Shown here one piece after another: positions 1 through 8,354 of a stretch of 32,096 nucleotides of DNA. The position numbers and the translations under genes are program-made. The notes under the pieces were generated by a model that worked only from the letters and a program-made list of their open reading frames with translations, did not search any database and had not been told where the DNA came from. The stretch covers positions 1-32,096 of the forward strand of contig JAGHUD010000022.1 in NCBI GenBank assembly GCA_018065005.1, read 5' to 3'. Positions within the stretch are counted from its first letter, which is position 1. Each line of letters begins with the position of its first letter. Origin of the DNA: Candidatus Physcousia equi (GTDB lineage Bacteria; Bacteroidota; Bacteroidia; Bacteroidales; Bacteroidaceae).

Positions 1-39
1 GACGAAAACAAACTCCCCCCATACAGAAGACCCGACATC

Positions 40-1272
40 ATGGAAAAGAAAGTCTATACACTCCCTGCCGAAACAAAGACGAGCCCCGATTATGAATGGG
101 GCGACGGCGTGTTCACACTGCTCTCCTGGTTTAAGAAGGAGAAGGTCAAAGACGCCCGCGTGCTGGTGGCAGGAGCCGGTGCCTTGGGCAACGAGGTGGT
201 CAAGAACCTCGCCCTCTTTGGCGTGGGCCACATCTTCGTGGTGGATTTCGACGACATCGAGATCTCCAACCTCACCCGCTCCGTGCTCTTTCGCGAAGAA
301 GACGCCCGTGAGCATCGCTTCAAGGCAGAAGTGGTGGCAGAGCGCGCACGCGAAATAAATCCGCAAATCAAGGTGACACCCATCGTGGGCAACCTCTTCT
401 CTGAGGTGGGACTTGGGCTCTACCGCAGCGTCGACGTGGTCGTCGGATGCCTCGACAGCCGCATGGCACGCTACCTGCTCAACCGCCTCTGCATGCGCGC
501 AGGCAAGCAGTGGGTGGACGGAGGCATCGAAAACCTCACGGGCAACGTGCGCGTGTTCGGACCGGGCGTCAGCTGCTACGAGTGCAGCCTCTCACGCGAG
601 GAGTTCAACAACCTCATGCTGCGCACTGGCTGCGCCGACGTGGTGCGCACTCAGACCTCTGCCGGCCGCGTTGCCACCACCCCCATTAGCGCCAGTATCG
701 TGGGCGCCATCGAGGTGCAGGAGGCCATGAAGGTCATCCACGCAAACGAGCATGAGAAGTCGCCCTTCAAGACGCTCCTCGGCAAGCTGTGGCGCTTCGA
801 CGGCATGACGAACAGCTTCAGCCAATTCAAATACGCCTCATGGAAGGAAGACTGCCCCGCCCACGAATACTGGGACGAGGTGGTGAAATGCCCGGGGCTC
901 AGCGCTCAGATGACGGTGAAGGACGCAATGGACTGCATCAAGCGGCAGCTGGGCGTGGACGCCATTGAGGTGAACATGCGCAACAACAAGTTCGTGGAGA
1001 AAATCATCAGCGACAAGCCTGAAAAGGTGTTCCAGGTGATGACGCCAGAATCCAAACTCGATGCCCTCATCAAGGCAGACGAGGAGATGCGCAAACTCAG
1101 CTACAAGACCATCTTCCACAAGTCCTTCTACGAGAACATCGACGACTCTTTCCCCTACCCACAACTCACCCTGCAACAGGTGGGCATCCCTCCCTACGAC
1201 GTGCTGCAGGTGGCAACACCCAAGGGGCAGTTCTATGTGGAACTGACCGCCGATGCCGAACTCTATGCCTAA
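40..1272 (+). CDS. E1/ThiF/MoeB-like adenylating enzyme linked to T6SS baseplate genes
   Basis: E1-like enzymes use ATP to adenylate the C-terminus of a ubiquitin-like or sulfur-carrier protein, often passing it on as a thioester. The Rossmann fold is clear: glycine loop GAGALG (45-50), acidic strand end VVDFDD (67-72), SNLTR with Arg80, Lys95, and the CLDSRMAR segment with Asp139. CYEC (Cys179/Cys182) plus later cysteines (272, 284) resemble the zinc site of MoeB/ThiF. Cys198, just before the 'SAGRVATTPISASIVG' helix region, is a candidate catalytic cysteine. The last ~110 residues do not match a rhodanese domain and are unassigned; they could be a carrier- or partner-binding domain. The gene ends 14 nt before the TssG-like gene, so it is probably cotranscribed with the baseplate. 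No ubiquitin-like protein, E2 or JAB protease is visible in the window. Family is sure; substrate is unknown. Confidence 0.88.
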   Translation: MEKKVYTLPAETKTSPDYEWGDGVFTLLSWFKKEKVKDARVLVAGAGALGNEVVKNLALFGVGHIFVVDFDDIEISNLTRSVLFREEDAREHRFKAEVVAERAREINPQIKVTPIVGNLFSEVGLGLYRSVDVVVGCLDSRMARYLLNRLCMRAGKQWVDGGIENLTGNVRVFGPGVSCYECSLSREEFNNLMLRTGCADVVRTQTSAGRVATTPISASIVGAIEVQEAMKVIHANEHEKSPFKTLLGKLWRFDGMTNSFSQFKYASWKEDCPAHEYWDEVVKCPGLSAQMTVKDAMDCIKRQLGVDAIEVNMRNNKFVEKIISDKPEKVFQVMTPESKLDALIKADEEMRKLSYKTIFHKSFYENIDDSFPYPQLTLQQVGIPPYDVLQVATPKGQFYVELTADAELYA

Positions 1273-1286
1273 ACATCCCTCAGAAC

Positions 1287-2168
1287 ATGTTCAGAAACCT
1301 TCCCAACGACATCAACGCTGAAGTGATGCTTGAAGCCTTTCCGCAGGACACCTTCAAGCTGCAGCTCGCTGGCTTGCACAAACGCAACACCTACTACGAT
1401 GTGCTCGACATCGAAGAGCACCTCTATGGCGCCAACGTGCTCCACATCGCACGCAACAGTCTCTACAACTCGCTACCCGAATGTATGTTCCACCAGGTGG
1501 ATCGCTTCGACAACAAGCCCGACGGCGAGGCGCAGGCACGCTTCGACGAAGAACTCGCCAAGCAGAAGAAGGAGGAGGAGAACGGCTACCGCTTCTTCGC
1601 TCCCATCGACATCATGCTCTTCCAGCTCAGATGCAGGGTGCGCAAGGAGGTGCTGCCCTTCGTGCAGGAAAACAAGATACTCGAAGACATGCTCACCAGC
1701 AGGCTCACACCCGAACAACGCAACAACCGCTTCATACGCCGCTCTCTCCCCTTCGTGGTCAATGCCAAAAACATTCGTGGCAACCGCACACTCATCACAC
1801 TCATGCTCCGAAAGGTCTTTATGCACGAAGGACTCAAGCTGCAGCCACTCGATGAGAAACACTGCTTCACCGACCCCGCGCCGCGCTACCACCAGAGCCT
1901 GGGCGAGGCACTGCTGGACGAGGCGTGTGCCGGCAACGTCTACGAGGAGAACGTCCACAGCTTCCTCCTCCACTACTGGGACGAGGACATCTGCGACGAG
2001 CAGTTCCTCAACGTGGTGGAAGAAGCCGAAGTCTATCGACGCTTCGTCCAGGACTACTTCCTGAGCATCGAGCACATGCTGCTCTTCGAAATCTGCGCCG
2101 ACCAGCAGCCTCTCGACCTCAATGTCGAGGGCGACAACAACTTCCTCGGCTTCAACACCACACTCTAA
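1287..2168 (+). CDS. tssG: Putative T6SS baseplate protein, TssG-like (subtype iii)
   Basis: In T6SS, TssG with two TssF and TssK trimers forms each baseplate wedge. This 293-residue protein is soluble, with no signal peptide or membrane segment. It has a segment 'RNSLYNSLPECMFHQ' (about residues 57-71) that resembles the Tyr/LPE-Phe region near the start of Bacteroidetes TssG proteins. The length fits the family (about 300). Assignment rests mainly on this weak resemblance and on position: it lies in a cotranscribed run with TssK-, TssE- and TssF-like genes and would otherwise be the missing wedge subunit. The start is 14 nt after the E1-like gene's stop. Alternative: a cluster-specific protein of unknown role. 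Confidence 0.6.
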   Translation: MFRNLPNDINAEVMLEAFPQDTFKLQLAGLHKRNTYYDVLDIEEHLYGANVLHIARNSLYNSLPECMFHQVDRFDNKPDGEAQARFDEELAKQKKEEENGYRFFAPIDIMLFQLRCRVRKEVLPFVQENKILEDMLTSRLTPEQRNNRFIRRSLPFVVNAKNIRGNRTLITLMLRKVFMHEGLKLQPLDEKHCFTDPAPRYHQSLGEALLDEACAGNVYEENVHSFLLHYWDEDICDEQFLNVVEEAEVYRRFVQDYFLSIEHMLLFEICADQQPLDLNVEGDNNFLGFNTTL

Positions 2169-2261
2169 ACCGCCACGCCACCCCGAGGGCATGGGCAACC
2201 AGCCTTGCGGAGGGCTCCCTCCCTCGCCAACTTAACAGAAAACCAAATAACTCCTACAATA

Positions 2262-3224
2262 ATGAAACGAATCTCCTGGAAAAAAGGTATGCGACTGACG
2301 GAAGACATCTTCCGACTCTCTGACACATGCGCCATCGAACAAATAAACACCGCCATGGCACTCGCTGCCTGCGGACGCTTCGGACTCTTCCCGCAACGCA
2401 CCTTCGACATTGCCCTCCAGCTCAACGCAACGGGCATTGACGTGGTCAGCCTCGACTGCTGCGCGGTGACTCGCGACGGGTCGCTCATCGATGTCTGCTA
2501 CGACTCCAACTACAGCAACACCTTCTCCACCCGAGCTGACATACCACAGACAAGCAGCATGGGACGCCTACTCGTCACCATCGCACAAACGGAAGATGCC
2601 TGGTGCGACACCAACGACGGTTTTGCACAGCCTGTCTATGCCTACAACATCATCGACGAGAACACACCACTGCCCATCAACGCCATGCCCGTGGCACGAC
2701 TCGTCAACAACGGAGGGGCGTGGACCACTGACGAGGAGTTCGTGCCCCCCTGTCTCTTCGTGTCGTCCCACCAGCGTTTCATCGAGTTGGCCATGAAGGC
2801 AAAAAACCTGCTCGCCGAGCTCAACAGCCTGGCACAGCAGAAAGCCAAATCGGCTGGCAGACAGGTGCTGCGCACCTTCTGGCCCGTGCTCCAGCAGTCG
2901 CTCATCGACATCGACAAGCAACTGGTCACCCTGACGCCCATGCAACTGCTCGGCACCATCCAGAAGACCGTCGGTGCCTTCGCCATGGGCTTCGACTTCG
3001 ACGACGAGTTCGAGCTGGGCAACGCAGCCACCTACCGCGAGTTCACCACCACACCCTACAACTACAAGGAGGCACTGCCACTCATCCGCAAAGGCGTCGG
3101 GCTGCTCGGCGAGATGCAAGAGAAGATAGCACAATTCGGAGAGGCTGCACCAAAACCAGCTCCCGTGGAGACACCAAAACCCGAACCCCCAAAGCGCAAC
3201 CGCTGGTCGGGCATGAGCATCTAA
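2262..3224 (+). CDS. tssK: Putative T6SS baseplate protein, TssK-like (short form)
   Basis: TssK bridges the baseplate wedge to the membrane complex. The N-terminus 'RISWKKGMRLTEDIFRL' corresponds to the W-x-x-GM-x-L...hF motif that opens TssK proteins. It is followed by the G-L-x-P...L...I-V-x-L shell-domain pattern and 'TRDGSLIDV'. I chose the ATG at 2262 because it follows an A-rich leader and puts this motif at residues 3-19; upstream codons add a poorly conserved extension. At 320 residues the protein is shorter than the usual ~440. Its C-terminus is a proline/lysine-rich tail (from about residue 294) instead of the expected membrane-complex-binding head, which may reflect the different membrane complex of Bacteroidetes T6SS. 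It lies 93 nt after the TssG-like gene. Confidence 0.68.
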   Translation: MKRISWKKGMRLTEDIFRLSDTCAIEQINTAMALAACGRFGLFPQRTFDIALQLNATGIDVVSLDCCAVTRDGSLIDVCYDSNYSNTFSTRADIPQTSSMGRLLVTIAQTEDAWCDTNDGFAQPVYAYNIIDENTPLPINAMPVARLVNNGGAWTTDEEFVPPCLFVSSHQRFIELAMKAKNLLAELNSLAQQKAKSAGRQVLRTFWPVLQQSLIDIDKQLVTLTPMQLLGTIQKTVGAFAMGFDFDDEFELGNAATYREFTTTPYNYKEALPLIRKGVGLLGEMQEKIAQFGEAAPKPAPVETPKPEPPKRNRWSGMSI

Positions 3225-3264
3225 CCACATCCTCCCCCCACCCTTACTCACACCTCCTACACCT

Positions 3265-3762
3265 ATGAATTATATTGCCGTTCCTCTTGCCTACTCCGAC
3301 GAGGACAACACGCAGCTCGACCGCCCATTTGCCTCTCGCGTGGAGATGCTCGACAACTTCATCGAGATGCTCGTCTTCACACCACGAGGCACCTTCGCTG
3401 CCGACCTGGACTTCGGTTTCGAATACTGGGACCACGAGTATTGCAACGTCATCATACGAGACTTCAACAACGGGCAGACCAGCGCTGCCAGCGCCAGCAT
3501 CGGCAGCGAGATAACTCGACGAGAGTGTCAGGAAAGCATACGCGAAGGACTTGCCATGTATGAGCCCGACCTCAAGCAGGTGAACGTAGACATCGAACTG
3601 AACATGTGCGACGAGAAGATACGCAGAAGGCGCATGAAGTCGAAATACCGCGTCGACATCATCGTGAGCGGACTGCTCGACTGGGGACTTGGCAACATGA
3701 AGCCCTACCGCAAGACCGTCTCCTTCTTCGTAGAACCCACCGCAAAGAAAATCAAGATCTAA
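3265..3762 (+). CDS. tssE: T6SS baseplate protein TssE, GPW/gp25 family
   Basis: gp25-like proteins sit at the junction of baseplate and sheath and start sheath polymerisation in contractile machines. This 165-residue protein has the family layout: 'TPRGTFAADLDFGFEYWDHEY' (about 38-58, matching the T-x-x-G...D-F-G region), then 'CQESIREGLAMYEPDLKQVNVDIEL' (about 90-114), which matches the '...ai..yEPRl..v.V.i' helix and strand of gp25, with Arg of the EPR motif replaced by Asp. Size fits TssE/gp25 (about 130-170). It is 40 nt after TssK-like and 17 nt before TssF-like, so operonic. It could equally be the gp25 subunit of another contractile system, but the neighbouring TssF favours T6SS. Confidence 0.8.
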   Translation: MNYIAVPLAYSDEDNTQLDRPFASRVEMLDNFIEMLVFTPRGTFAADLDFGFEYWDHEYCNVIIRDFNNGQTSAASASIGSEITRRECQESIREGLAMYEPDLKQVNVDIELNMCDEKIRRRRMKSKYRVDIIVSGLLDWGLGNMKPYRKTVSFFVEPTAKKIKI

Positions 3763-3779
3763 ACACACTCCTTCCACTC

Positions 3780-5576
3780 ATGGACATAGAACTGCAGAGA
3801 AAAGTCAACGAAGCGATGAAAGAGCTCAACCGACTCGCGGTTGAAAACATCGACTACCAACACCTCGACCCCATTGCCCGGATGATGGTGGTGGCACTGC
3901 TTCACGAAACGCAAAAGATAGAAGACGAACTTCAGCAACTCGCCGACAAAATCACGGAGCGATTCTGCGACCAATTCATACCGCGCCGCAAACTCCTCGC
4001 CATGCCTGCTGTGGCTGTCGTAGCGCCAATGAGCAACAGCACCCGAGTGCGATCCACCGTTGAGGTGAATGCGGGCGCAAGCTTCTCCTACAAGACGCCC
4101 GACAGCAAGTCGCCCCTCAACTTCCTCCCCATCTTCAAGGGCAACATCATCCCGTGCGAATGTCTCGTCGTCGTCACGCCACATCAGGTCTGCATCGAAG
4201 ACGAAAGAAGCAACATCTATGGCATACCCACCAACCACCTCTGGGTGGGCATCAAGCCTACCTTCGACATTGACACGCTCACCAACTTCTCCTTCATGGT
4301 GAAGGGCTTGAACGGCATACTGCCAGAGCGCATCAGATTGGTGGCAGGACAGACACGCGAACTCAACTACGCCACCATAGACCACATGGAGGACATCGAG
4401 ATGCTCGAACCCTTCGACTCGCAGCAGTCATCAGAAACCTTCTTCTCCATCCTGCAGCACTGGAAGGAACAACTCACCGAGATGACTGACCTCGACCTCT
4501 ACTACATCTCCGAAAACCAACTCAACCGCGATGCCTTCAAGACCAGAAACCATCCGCAGGAACTCCAGGAGGGCATCGAGCACCACACTCTCGAACACAT
4601 ACCACACGACACCATCTGGCTCGAAATGGAGTTTGCCGACGATGTGGTCGTGCCCGACGGTTGCACGGCACTCATCAATGCCATTCCCGTGGTCAACGTC
4701 GACGTCAACCAAGTGTCGCTGACACAAACCACACCCATCGCCAAGCTGCAAAAGGGAGAAGACTCCTTCTTCCTGCAACTGCTCGAGACCAGCAACTACG
4801 CACACCGGCAGGGCTTCAATATGCAGGAAGACGAAGTCATCGTGCGCGACTTCGACGCCGTATGCTACCACGACGGGCATCTCTTCCGCGAGGTGAGAAA
4901 CCTCTACAACCGCTTCATCGAAGACTATTACGCCTTCATCGACTACAATGCCATCAAGGATGGAGAGACCATCAAGACGCTGCGACAACTCATCAACCGC
5001 ATCGGAAAAAGCGTGGGCACCATCAACCAGAAGGACAAATACGACAGCGGGGTGTATGTGATGAAGAACATCAACCAACAGCAAAACACTACGTCGACAA
5101 GCGTCGCCTTCCTCACCACACAAGGCGAACAGGGCAACTTGCCACAAGAACACCAGTTCATGGAGAACAAAAAGGTGGCCGCACTGGGCAAAGAGGTGGA
5201 AATCGTGGTGACCGCATTGGGAGGATGCGACAAGGCTTCGCACGACCAACGCTACGAACTCCTCAACTACTATGCCCTCACCAACGACCGCCTCTACACA
5301 CGCATGGACATCGAAGCGTTTCTCCGAAAAGAGCTCATCGGCGTCTACGGACAAGAGGAATTCCGACGCATCGACATCCACACGAGCATCGAAGGTGCCA
5401 TGGGCCAGCGTGGACTGCAACGTGGACTCTATGTCGACATCAAGTTCAAGGACTACTTCAACTACGAGAAAGCTACCAGACTACAACTCGGACACATCCT
5501 GCAATGCCGCATCCGAAACAAGTCGTGCATCGGCATGCCCATACACGTCAGTCTCAAAAACCTCGACGAGAGATAA
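3780..5576 (+). CDS. tssF: T6SS baseplate protein TssF (subtype iii)
   Basis: TssF is the large wedge protein of the T6SS baseplate. The 598-residue product matches the family's usual ~600. It shows the N-terminal 'DPIARMMVVALLHETQKIEDEL' and a conserved 'RFCDQFIPRRKLLAMPAVAVVAP' block, where TssF has '...P.llr..Pam.v...'. In the middle, 'LINAIPVVNVDVNQV' (about residues 298-312) corresponds to the FPVVN motif of TssF. An upstream in-frame extension to 3606 would overlap the TssE-like gene by about 150 nt, so ATG at 3780 is preferred; it lies 17 nt after that stop. No signal peptide or membrane segment. The 3' end runs into a degenerate tandem repeat that seems to copy part of its last codons. 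Confidence 0.82.
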   Translation: MDIELQRKVNEAMKELNRLAVENIDYQHLDPIARMMVVALLHETQKIEDELQQLADKITERFCDQFIPRRKLLAMPAVAVVAPMSNSTRVRSTVEVNAGASFSYKTPDSKSPLNFLPIFKGNIIPCECLVVVTPHQVCIEDERSNIYGIPTNHLWVGIKPTFDIDTLTNFSFMVKGLNGILPERIRLVAGQTRELNYATIDHMEDIEMLEPFDSQQSSETFFSILQHWKEQLTEMTDLDLYYISENQLNRDAFKTRNHPQELQEGIEHHTLEHIPHDTIWLEMEFADDVVVPDGCTALINAIPVVNVDVNQVSLTQTTPIAKLQKGEDSFFLQLLETSNYAHRQGFNMQEDEVIVRDFDAVCYHDGHLFREVRNLYNRFIEDYYAFIDYNAIKDGETIKTLRQLINRIGKSVGTINQKDKYDSGVYVMKNINQQQNTTSTSVAFLTTQGEQGNLPQEHQFMENKKVAALGKEVEIVVTALGGCDKASHDQRYELLNYYALTNDRLYTRMDIEAFLRKELIGVYGQEEFRRIDIHTSIEGAMGQRGLQRGLYVDIKFKDYFNYEKATRLQLGHILQCRIRNKSCIGMPIHVSLKNLDER

Positions 5577-5763
5577 ACACATGCTCAACAAGCGTCGGCT
5601 GAACTCCGACGAGAGACAAACTCAACAAGCGTCGGCTTAACACCAATGAGAGACAAGAGACTGACTCAACAAGCGTCGGCGGAACACCAATGAGACAGAC
5701 ACTTGGTAAACATCGGCTGACTGTGGCTACAAGAACATCGCTACCATCCAAAATGTCCCTTTC
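5577..5763. repeat. Degenerate ~40-bp tandem repeat after tssF
   Basis: The 16-base core CTCAACAAGCGTCGGC occurs at 5584, 5621 and 5665, giving spacings of 37 and 44 nt; a decayed fourth copy is near 5709. Each core is followed by a related ACxxxGAGAGACAA segment. The last coding bases of the TssF gene (CTCGACGAGAGATAAAC) resemble the second half of the unit, as though the array grew out of the gene end. Not CRISPR: the 'spacers' are related to each other and too short. Confidence 0.75.
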
Positions 5764-6750
5764 ATGAAACGAACAACCCTCACCCTCCTCTTCCTCATTC
5801 TCTGCACCACCCTCACAATGGCGCAGTCTAAGAATGACACCCGCGAGTATATCGAGCGATTCAAGAAGACTGCCATCGACCAAGAGCGCCGCTACGGCAT
5901 CCCCGCCACCATCACGCTGGCACAGGGCATCCTCGAATCGGGGTCTGGCAAGAGTGGACTCACCCGCAATGCCCACAACCATTTCGGCATGAAGTGCGGA
6001 AAGGGATGGAAAGGACAAGTCTATCTGGCATGGGACGACGACCCATACAAGAGCAGCTTCCGCGTCTACGCCAACGACGACGAGTCGTTTCGCGACCACG
6101 CAGAACTGCTCAAGAACAACAAGCGATATGCCGAACTCTTCACCCACAGCATCTACGACTACCGAGGATGGGCAAACGGACTCCAACGTTGCGGCTATGC
6201 CACCTCCAAACACTATGCGCAAGGCCTCATCGGTGTCATCGACTCCTACCAGCTCTATCTCATCAACGGCGGCGTGAAACTCAAGCCGGGCAAGACGGTC
6301 ACCATCGTGCGCTACAAAGACAAGGACAAGACAGAGCCCGTCTTTGACGAAGAATGCCAGATGGCAGAGGAAGAAGAGAGCGAAGAAGAAGCCAGCGTGG
6401 CGCGCGTCATGCAACGTTATGTGGTCGAGATAAACAATGTGCGCTGCACCGTGCTCTATCCCGGACAGACACTCGCCCACGTGGCGATGAAGTATGACAT
6501 CGAAAAAAGCAAACTCCTCGAATACAACGAACTCGCATCGGAGGCTAAGCTGCAAGACGGCGACATCGTGTATCTCGAAAAGAAAAAAAAGAAATACGAA
6601 GGACTGCACGACTACTACCGAGTGAAGGAGGGTGACACCATGCACAGCATCTCACAAGAGTTCGGCATTCGCATGGCATCGCTCTGCAAACTCAACAAAA
6701 AGAACGAATTCTCCATCCTCCACGACGGTGAGAGACTGGAACTGAAATAA
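5764..6750 (+). CDS. Secreted glucosaminidase (GH73-like) with two LysM domains
   Basis: Cuts the glycan strands of peptidoglycan, probably in the periplasm. A signal peptide (about 1-20, ending TMAQ) is followed by a FlgJ/Lyz2-type glucosaminidase domain (about 25-165). Its hallmarks include 'IPATITLAQGILESGSGKSGL', with the catalytic Glu in ILESG, then 'HNHFGMKCG', 'FRVYANDDESFRDHAELL' and 'YATSKHYAQGLIGVI'. An acidic linker (about 200-215) leads to two LysM-like repeats, one near 220-275 and one near 280-328 ('YRVKEGDTMHSISQEFGI'). The layout is common in Bacteroidetes as a housekeeping enzyme. Its place between baseplate genes and the kinase suggests, by inference, that it opens the cell wall for a trans-envelope machine. 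Confidence 0.88.
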   Translation: MKRTTLTLLFLILCTTLTMAQSKNDTREYIERFKKTAIDQERRYGIPATITLAQGILESGSGKSGLTRNAHNHFGMKCGKGWKGQVYLAWDDDPYKSSFRVYANDDESFRDHAELLKNNKRYAELFTHSIYDYRGWANGLQRCGYATSKHYAQGLIGVIDSYQLYLINGGVKLKPGKTVTIVRYKDKDKTEPVFDEECQMAEEEESEEEASVARVMQRYVVEINNVRCTVLYPGQTLAHVAMKYDIEKSKLLEYNELASEAKLQDGDIVYLEKKKKKYEGLHDYYRVKEGDTMHSISQEFGIRMASLCKLNKKNEFSILHDGERLELK

Positions 6751-6813
6751 AGCAAAACCAAAGTTGTCTCAGACACCCATGCCTGAGACTCATCCACAAA
6801 AAAGAAGCACCCA

Positions 6814-8322
6814 ATGATAGACCTCACACAGATGATGAAGACTGACGCCCTTTTCGACGGGCGCTATCGTCTCATCCGCCCCCTCAGCAAGGAGGGAGGC
6901 ACAGCCGACGTATGGTTGGCACGCGACACCAAAACCATCGACACCCAGCTCGAAGACGAGTTCCCCGACGAGGAGATGCTCGAAGAGACGGGCATGCAAG
7001 TTGCCATCAAGGTGTATCGACCGAAAAACGCACTCGACATCGAAGGCGAACAAGTCTTTCGCGACGAATACAAGGTGGTATACGACTGCCGACACACCAA
7101 CCTGCTGCAGCCCACGGCATTCTCCATCTGCGAGGAGATTCCCTATCTCGTCATGCCCTACTGCCAAAACGGTTCGTCTGCCAACCTCATCGGCCAACTG
7201 AACGAAGAGGAAGACATGTGGCGCTTCGTGCACGATGTGGCAAGCGGTCTGGCATATCTTCATGCCAACAATCCGCAGATTGTGCATCAAGACATCAAGC
7301 CTGGCAACATACTCATCGACAACAACGGCAACTTCGCCATCACCGACTTTGGCATTAGTGCCAAGTCTGGCATCTACCGCGAAGCATACACCGAAGAGAA
7401 GAGCCAAGGCACCCTGGCATACATGGGGCCTGAACGCTTCGAAGACGAGACATCACGCATGCCCGAAAGCGACATCTGGGCGCTCGGTGCCACCCTCTAC
7501 GAACTCATCACGGGCGACGCACCATTCGGCGACGACGGTGGAGAAGCACTCCTACAAGGTGCCACCCAGCCTCAACCCATCAGCGGCATCTCTGCCGACC
7601 TCCAGCGCCTCATCAATGCCTGTCTGGATGCTGACCCCACCAAGCGCCCCACAGCAGAATACATCGAGCGAGCTGCCCTCGCCCATCAATACCCCATCCG
7701 CAAAAAGTCGAAGTGGCCCTTCATCATCATCATCCTGCTCGTGCTTGCCGGAGCGGGTGCCGGAGCTTTTTTCCTGCTCAAGCAGAACGAAGAGCTCGAA
7801 GTGCAGCTCAAGGAAGCCAAAGCACCCGAAGTGCCCGTGGAGCAAGTCTATGCTGACGCCCTCCGACTTGCCAACACAGAAAACGTGGACTCCCTCAACA
7901 AGGGACTCGCACTGCTCGACAGCATCGGACGCCTCGACTACATCCCCGCTCTCTACGAAGAGGCCATCACCTACGGATGGTATAAGGATGAGATGTCGGT
8001 GCAGCGCAAAAAACTCCTTGGCATCGAGACCTACCACGATGGAGAAAATGACTATCTACCCACAAGCGACGCCGTCAACAACAAAGCGGTGGCTTACCTC
8101 AACCGCATCATCGAACTGAACGACCGCGACAAGTATGCCGACATCACCGCCCAGGCGCTCTACCGCCTTGCCTGCTACTACTGCAACACCGACAAGGTCT
8201 ACAAGGACGACCCAGAGAAAGCACTCGACCTCATGCAGCGCGCCAACGAAGTGGCGAAGATAGCAGGAGAGCAAGACCTCATCGAACGCACCGAACGCGC
8301 CCTTTCTGTTCTCAGAGAATAA
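6814..8322 (+). CDS. Membrane-anchored Ser/Thr protein kinase, PpkA/Hanks type
   Basis: Phosphorylates Ser/Thr on target proteins; in T6SS loci such kinases (PpkA) switch assembly on. The kinase domain spans about residues 12-285: a Gly-rich loop (SKEGGTADVW), Lys66 in VAIKV, 'VHQDIKPGNIL' with catalytic Asp160 and Asn165, DFG at 178-180, a GTLAYMGPE activation-segment end, and DIWALG. The usual HRD Arg is Gln159, making it a non-RD kinase, which often needs no activation-loop phosphorylation. One membrane span (about 301-323) follows. A C-terminal helical, TPR-like region (about 340-500) would face the periplasm. A PP2C phosphatase closes the same gene run, a likely antagonist. The start at 6814 follows an A-rich leader; internal Met7/8 are alternatives. 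Confidence 0.92.
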   Translation: MIDLTQMMKTDALFDGRYRLIRPLSKEGGTADVWLARDTKTIDTQLEDEFPDEEMLEETGMQVAIKVYRPKNALDIEGEQVFRDEYKVVYDCRHTNLLQPTAFSICEEIPYLVMPYCQNGSSANLIGQLNEEEDMWRFVHDVASGLAYLHANNPQIVHQDIKPGNILIDNNGNFAITDFGISAKSGIYREAYTEEKSQGTLAYMGPERFEDETSRMPESDIWALGATLYELITGDAPFGDDGGEALLQGATQPQPISGISADLQRLINACLDADPTKRPTAEYIERAALAHQYPIRKKSKWPFIIIILLVLAGAGAGAFFLLKQNEELEVQLKEAKAPEVPVEQVYADALRLANTENVDSLNKGLALLDSIGRLDYIPALYEEAITYGWYKDEMSVQRKKLLGIETYHDGENDYLPTSDAVNNKAVAYLNRIIELNDRDKYADITAQALYRLACYYCNTDKVYKDDPEKALDLMQRANEVAKIAGEQDLIERTERALSVLRE

Positions 8323-8354
8323 TCAACCACTACATCCATAGAAAAAAAGCAACC

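Noticed and set aside
1..39. End of an upstream gene
   Set aside because: Only 39 bases precede the first gene; no stop codon or motif allows a call.
3606..3779. N-terminal extension of TssF
   Set aside because: It overlaps the TssE-like gene out of frame by about 150 nt and is Arg/His-rich; the ATG at 3780 gives the family's usual start and length.
4431..5420. 329-codon open frame on the - strand
   Set aside because: Antisense shadow of the TssF-like gene; no domain, and no promoter seen.
3265..5576. Phage tail or extracellular contractile injection system instead of T6SS
   Set aside because: gp25 alone would allow it, but the PVVN motif and length of TssF and the TssK-like N-terminus are T6SS features; sheath and tube genes upstream would settle it.
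5577..5763. CRISPR array
   Set aside because: The repeat core is 16 bases, spacings are unequal, the intervening sequences are related to each other, and no cas genes are near.
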